Source of the DNA: Pyrinomonas sp040289685
Lineage (GTDB): Bacteria > Acidobacteriota > Blastocatellia > Pyrinomonadales > Pyrinomonadaceae
Length of the DNA: 8,022 bases
Direction of reading: 5' to 3'
Assembly: GCF_040289685.1 (NCBI RefSeq)
Contig: NZ_PSLQ01000097.1
Coordinates: 1 to 8,022 of the forward strand
Shown here: positions 5,772-8,022 of the stretch, piece after piece
Position numbering within the stretch: position 1 is the first letter of the stretch
How the letters are laid out: the number at the start of each line of letters is the position of its first letter
Notes under the pieces: generated by a model
Told to the model about the DNA's origin: nothing
Databases searched by the model: none
What the model saw: only the letters and a program-made list of their open reading frames with translations
Position numbers and translations under genes: made by a program

Positions 5772-5799
5772 TGACACCCAGCGTCCGCTATTTTAGACT
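5771..5799 (+). promoter_or_regulatory. Probable sigma-70-type promoter of the ATP-grasp/LLM operon
   Basis: A perfect TTGACA (5771-5776) is followed after 17 bases by TAGACT (5794-5799), which keeps the key TAnAnT positions. Transcription would begin near 5806 with a leader of about 35 bases containing AGGAGA (5823-5828). A second -10-like TATAAC (5810-5815) has no matching -35. The segment shares the blocks TTGACACCC and GCGTCCnCTA with the promoter at 2214. Confidence 0.6.
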
Positions 5800-5840
5800 T
5801 ACCGTTCGCTATAACGACACATAGGAGAGCCATTCCCCAA

Positions 5841-6800
5841 GTGCGCCCGAACGAGAGACCGATCGCCATCTTCTACGAGCATCCGGACTGGTTTCGTCCG
5901 CTCTTCGCCGAACTGGACCGGCGCGCGATTCCGTATGCGCGGGTCGATGCCCGCTGCCACCGTTACGATCCGCAGACGATTGCGAAAGAGTACGCCCTTT
6001 TCTTCAACCGGATGAGTCCTTCGGCCTATCTGCGCGGCGGCGGCAACGCGATCTTCTACACGCTCGGGCTGCTTGAACACCTTGAGCGGTCAGGGGTGCG
6101 CGTCATCAACGGGGCGGAGGCTTTCAGGTACGAGATTTCAAAAGCGCGGCAATTGCAGCTTCTCGCCTCGCTCGGGTTGGAGGCGCCGCGCGCCCATGTG
6201 ATCAACTGCGCCGCTCAAGCGCCGGAAGCAGCGCGCGAGCTGCGCTTTCCCCTCATCGTTAAGGCCAACGTCGGCGGGAGCGGCGCGGGGATGGTGCGTT
6301 ACGATTCGCTGGACCAGCTTCTGCGCGCCGTCGAAAACGAACGGCTCGATCTCGGCATCGATGGGACGGCGCTCGTCCAGGAGTTCATTCCGGCGCGTGG
6401 CCGCCACATCACGCGGGTCGAAACGCTCGGCGGGCGCTACCTTTACGCCATCAACGTCTATTCATCCGCCGACAACTTCAATCTCTGTCCGGCTGACGCT
6501 TGCCAGACGACCGATGGCGTCGAGCTGGAGCGCAGCGCATGTCCGTTGGATGCGCCCCGGACCGGCCTTCGCGTCGAAGGTTACACGCCGCCAACGGAAG
6601 TGATCGCGGCGGTTGAACAGATCGCGCAAGCGGCGCATCTGGATGTCGGCGGTATAGAGTACGTCGTTGATGATCGCGATGGGCGCGTGCTCTATTACGA
6701 CATCAACGCGCTATCGAACTTCGTCGCCGACGCGCCGCGCGTCATCGGGTTCGATCCTTTCGCCAAGCTGGTCGATTTTCTCGTGGCGGAGGCAGGCTAA
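5841..6800 (+). CDS. ATP-grasp ligase, RimK/glutathione-synthetase-like
   Basis: This 319-aa cytosolic ATP-grasp enzyme would join a carboxylate, activated as acyl phosphate, to an amine or other nucleophile. A variable N-terminal pre-ATP-grasp domain (about 1-95) precedes the ATP-binding lysine region SKARQLQLLASLGL (100-113). Next come PLIVKANVGGSGAGMVR (137-153) with Lys141 and the flexible Gly-rich loop, the hinge VQEFIPARGRH (179-189), and the metal-binding end GGIEYVVDDRDG plus YYDINALSNF, with Glu273, Asp287 and Asn289 as likely Mg ligands. All catalytic elements look intact. The substrate cannot be read from sequence. Start: GTG 5841 lies 12 bases after AGGAGA, a long spacing. An in-frame ATT at 5832 sits closer and is a rare alternative. 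The stop overlaps the next ATG as TAATG, so the two genes are very likely coupled and work together. Confidence 0.85.
   Translation: MRPNERPIAIFYEHPDWFRPLFAELDRRAIPYARVDARCHRYDPQTIAKEYALFFNRMSPSAYLRGGGNAIFYTLGLLEHLERSGVRVINGAEAFRYEISKARQLQLLASLGLEAPRAHVINCAAQAPEAARELRFPLIVKANVGGSGAGMVRYDSLDQLLRAVENERLDLGIDGTALVQEFIPARGRHITRVETLGGRYLYAINVYSSADNFNLCPADACQTTDGVELERSACPLDAPRTGLRVEGYTPPTEVIAAVEQIAQAAHLDVGGIEYVVDDRDGRVLYYDINALSNFVADAPRVIGFDPFAKLVDFLVAEAG
6788..6792 (+). promoter_or_regulatory. Shine-Dalgarno of the LLM monooxygenase inside the ATP-grasp gene
   Basis: GGAGG sits seven bases before ATG 6800, within the last codons of the ATP-grasp gene, and fixes the start at the TAATG overlap. Confidence 0.75.
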
Positions 6801-7864
6801 TGCGTTACGGTTACTGGTTGCCGGTCTTCGGCGGTTGGCTGCGCAACGTCGAAGACGAAGGGATGGAAGCGAGCTGGCCTTACGTCAGCAAGCTCGCGCG
6901 GCGAAGCGAAGAGCTTGGATACGATCTGACGCTCATCGCCGAACTGAACCTGAACGACATCAAAGGCGTGGACGCCCCTTCGCTTGACGCCTGGTCCACG
7001 GCGGCGGCGCTTGCGGCTGTCACCGAAAAACTCGAACTGATGGTCGCCGTGCGCCCGACCTTCCACAACCCGGCGCTGCTTGCCAAGCAGGCGGCCAACA
7101 TCGATCACATCAGCGGCGGGCGACTCTCGCTCAACGTCGTCGCTTCTTGGTGGGCCGAAGAAGCGCGCAAGTACGGCGTGCAGTTCGAGCAGCACGATGA
7201 TCGCTACGCGCGCACGGCGGAATGGATCGAATTGGTGGACCGGTTGTGGAAAGAGGACCACTTCTCGTTTGAAGGGCGTTACTACAAGGTCGAAGATGCC
7301 GTCTTGCAACCGAAGCCGCTGTCACGCCCGCGCCCGACCATCTACGCTGGCGGAGAATCGGAAGCGGCCAAAGAGATGATTGCGCGTCTGTGCGATGCTT
7401 ACGTGATGCACGGCGATCCGCCCGATAAGATCAGGCGCAAGATCGCGGACATGTCTGCGCGGCGCGCGCGTTACGGGCTGCCAGCGCTCAAGTTCGGCGT
7501 CGCCGCTTACGTGATCGTGCGCGACACGGAAGAAGAGGCGCAACGCGAGCTACGCCGCATCACGGACGTTCGCCAATCGGCTGCCGGTTACGCGAATTAT
7601 CAACAATGGCTCGCCAACACACGGCTCGAACAGCGCGTCTCGCTCGAAGACTATTCGGTGTCGAATCGCGGATTGCGCTCCGGTCTCGTCGGCACGCCCG
7701 AACAGATCGCAGAAAGGATCGATGCCTTCGAAGCCGTCGGCGTGGATCTGCTCCTGCTTCAATTTAGTCCGCAGCTAGAGGAGATGGAGCGTTTTGCGGA
7801 AACGGTGATGCGCGTCCCGCGCGACGCGCGCGCGCAAGAGGAAAGGTTCGTCACAAGCGGGTGA
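6800..7864 (+). CDS. LLM-class flavin-dependent monooxygenase (SfnG/SsuD-like)
   Basis: This 354-aa luciferase-like TIM-barrel enzyme uses reduced FMN, supplied by a separate reductase, and O2 to oxygenate its substrate. Family features are the N-terminal YGYWLPVFGGW, KQAANIDHISGGRLSLNVV (96-114), HDDRYARTAEWI (132-143, the HDERY block of alkanesulfonate and dimethylsulfone monooxygenases), QPKPLSRPRPTIYAGGES (170-187), and the C-terminal GLVGTPEQIAERI (295-307). The pattern is closest to SfnG (dimethylsulfone to methanesulfinate) and SsuD-type proteins, but neither a sulfonate transporter nor an FMN reductase is adjacent, so a role in sulfur scavenging is unproven. Coupling to an ATP-grasp ligase rather than to ssu/sfn genes suggests a different, perhaps biosynthetic, substrate. 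The length is normal for the family and no motif appears broken. An intrinsic-terminator-like hairpin follows 23 bases after the stop. Confidence 0.9.
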   Translation: MRYGYWLPVFGGWLRNVEDEGMEASWPYVSKLARRSEELGYDLTLIAELNLNDIKGVDAPSLDAWSTAAALAAVTEKLELMVAVRPTFHNPALLAKQAANIDHISGGRLSLNVVASWWAEEARKYGVQFEQHDDRYARTAEWIELVDRLWKEDHFSFEGRYYKVEDAVLQPKPLSRPRPTIYAGGESEAAKEMIARLCDAYVMHGDPPDKIRRKIADMSARRARYGLPALKFGVAAYVIVRDTEEEAQRELRRITDVRQSAAGYANYQQWLANTRLEQRVSLEDYSVSNRGLRSGLVGTPEQIAERIDAFEAVGVDLLLLQFSPQLEEMERFAETVMRVPRDARAQEERFVTSG

Positions 7865-7887
7865 AAGGCGCGCCGCACGAAACGATC

Positions 7888-7937
7888 GCCCCTGATCGCA
7901 CGTGGCTCCGCTAAGCGCGATCAGGGGCTAGACTTTT
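7888..7937 (+). terminator. Intrinsic terminator of the ATP-grasp/LLM operon
   Basis: GCCCCTGATCGC (7888-7899) and GCGATCAGGGGC (7917-7928) are perfect 12-bp complementary arms. The 17-base loop can itself fold (TGGC with GCTA). The 3' arm is followed by TAGACTTTT, a short T-run. The structure could also work on the opposite strand for a gene coming from the right. Confidence 0.75.
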
Positions 7938-7945
7938 CCCTTCGC

Positions 7946-7981
7946 TTGACATCCTCCCCACGGCTAAAGCCGGGGGATTCC
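7946..7981 (-). mobile_element. IS200/IS605-family (tnpB/IS1341-type) right end with subterminal hairpin
   Basis: The + strand reads TTGACATCCTCCCC, then the palindrome CGGCTAAAGCCG, then GGGGATTCC. On the - strand this ends in GGGGAGGATGTCAA, a layout I know from the right ends of IS605-family elements carrying tnpB. The hairpin pairs CCCC (7956-7959) with GGGG (7973-7976) around a bulged A7960, and CGGCT (7961-7965) with AGCCG (7968-7972). Such hairpins are recognised by TnpA on single-stranded DNA and form the 3' part of the TnpB guide RNA. The orientation places any tnpB to the right on the - strand. Recognition is from memory of the motif, not from a database search. Confidence 0.6.
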
Positions 7982-7982
7982 C

Positions 7983-7993
7983 GGAGGTGATCC
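7983..7993 (+). promoter_or_regulatory. Extended Shine-Dalgarno-like sequence at right edge
   Basis: GGAGGTGATCC is an 11-base perfect complement to the usual 3' tail of 16S rRNA. GTG codons at 7998 and 8000 follow at suitable spacing, so a + strand gene could start here and run off the window. It may equally be a chance match inside the transposon end region. Confidence 0.25.
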
Positions 7994-8022
7994 GAGCGTG
8001 TGCGCGCTTCATCGGGTGCTGC

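Larger units (their letters stand above)
5497..5840. other. 344-base non-coding stretch with a promoter at its right end
   Basis: No convincing gene is present on either strand. The long - strand frame spanning it (5459-5869) would overlap both flanking genes and has no recognisable domain. The left part (about 5505-5640) has a purine-rich run (AAAGAAACAGGAAACACGG) followed by pyrimidine-rich CTCCTTCTCTGCCCTCTCTCC, a look shared with dispersed intergenic repeats. The right part holds a 6-bp hairpin (5756-5771) touching the promoter. Confidence 0.5.
7921..8022 (-). pseudogene. Possible 3' end of a tnpB-type transposon ORF (partial, runs off window)
   Basis: On the - strand one frame is open from the right edge to a TGA at 7921-7923 (33 codons). 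It reads through the transposon-end palindrome as LRESPGFSRGEDVK, a kind of tail sometimes annotated on tnpB products. A second - frame is open as well, and the third stops at 8011-8013. None of the diagnostic TnpB parts (RuvC motifs, Cys4 zinc ribbon) fall within the window. Whether an intact tnpB lies beyond the edge, or only a bare transposon end, cannot be decided here. Confidence 0.25.

Noticed and set aside
5459..5869. 136-codon open frame on the - strand filling the gap after the crotonase
   Set aside because: It would overlap the coding ends of both flanking genes and the promoter at 5771. Its translation is low-complexity and looks like a repeat-derived spurious frame.
7983..8022. 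Reverse-strand 3' end of a 16S rRNA gene, suggested by GGATCACCTCC on the - strand
   Set aside because: The bases preceding it on that strand do not match the conserved GGTGCGGCT context of 16S rRNA, so only the 11-base match remains.
1..8022. CRISPR array or tRNA genes
   Set aside because: No regularly spaced repeats and no cloverleaf with a TTCGA-type T-loop and matching acceptor stem could be found by eye.

Overview
The window is bacterial, with GC-rich coding sequence, all convincing genes on the + strand, and a mix of ATG, GTG and TTG starts. No rRNA, tRNA or other firm taxonomic marker is present. The gene content (a split B12-dependent acyl-CoA mutase, an LLM flavin monooxygenase next to an ATP-grasp ligase, a short FtsB-like protein behind a phosphohexomutase) and protein style recall Acidobacteriota of the Blastocatellia/Pyrinomonas type. 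That assignment is an impression and needs a homology search.

Region 1 (1-1960): an AT-richer leader, then a complete alpha-D-phosphohexomutase (178-1587). A FtsB/DivIC-type division protein (1556-1960) starts at a TTG inside the mutase 3' end, behind a perfect GGAGGT. Region 2 (1961-2280): a 17-bp perfect-arm hairpin, then a consensus sigma-70-type promoter (TTGACA-18-TAATAT). Region 3 (2281-5496): a coenzyme-B12-dependent carbon-skeleton mutase encoded as separate large (2281-3957) and small B12-binding (4382-4786) subunits. They are separated by a 424-base spacer and followed by a short, catalytically atypical crotonase-fold protein (4864-5496). The large subunit carries Phe and Gln where methylmalonyl-CoA mutase has the substrate-contacting Tyr89 and Arg207, so it looks isobutyryl-CoA-mutase-like rather than a true methylmalonyl-CoA mutase.

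Region 4 (5497-7935): a 344-base non-coding stretch ending in a second TTGACA promoter. It is followed by a two-gene operon, a RimK/glutathione-synthetase-like ATP-grasp enzyme and an SfnG/SsuD-like flavin monooxygenase. The two are joined by a TAATG overlap and closed by an intrinsic-terminator-like hairpin. Region 5 (7936-8022): a palindromic sequence typical of the right end of IS200/IS605-family (tnpB/IS1341-type) transposons, oriented so that any tnpB would lie on the - strand beyond the window edge.

Together the genes suggest housekeeping sugar-phosphate metabolism and cell division, then a branched-chain or short acyl-CoA rearrangement module, then a small biosynthetic or sulfur-scavenging operon of unknown product. 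The points most worth following up are the substrate pocket of the mutase, the degenerate crotonase with its duplicated start-site repeat, the ATP-grasp/LLM pair, and the transposon end with its possible guide-RNA (omegaRNA/reRNA) segment.
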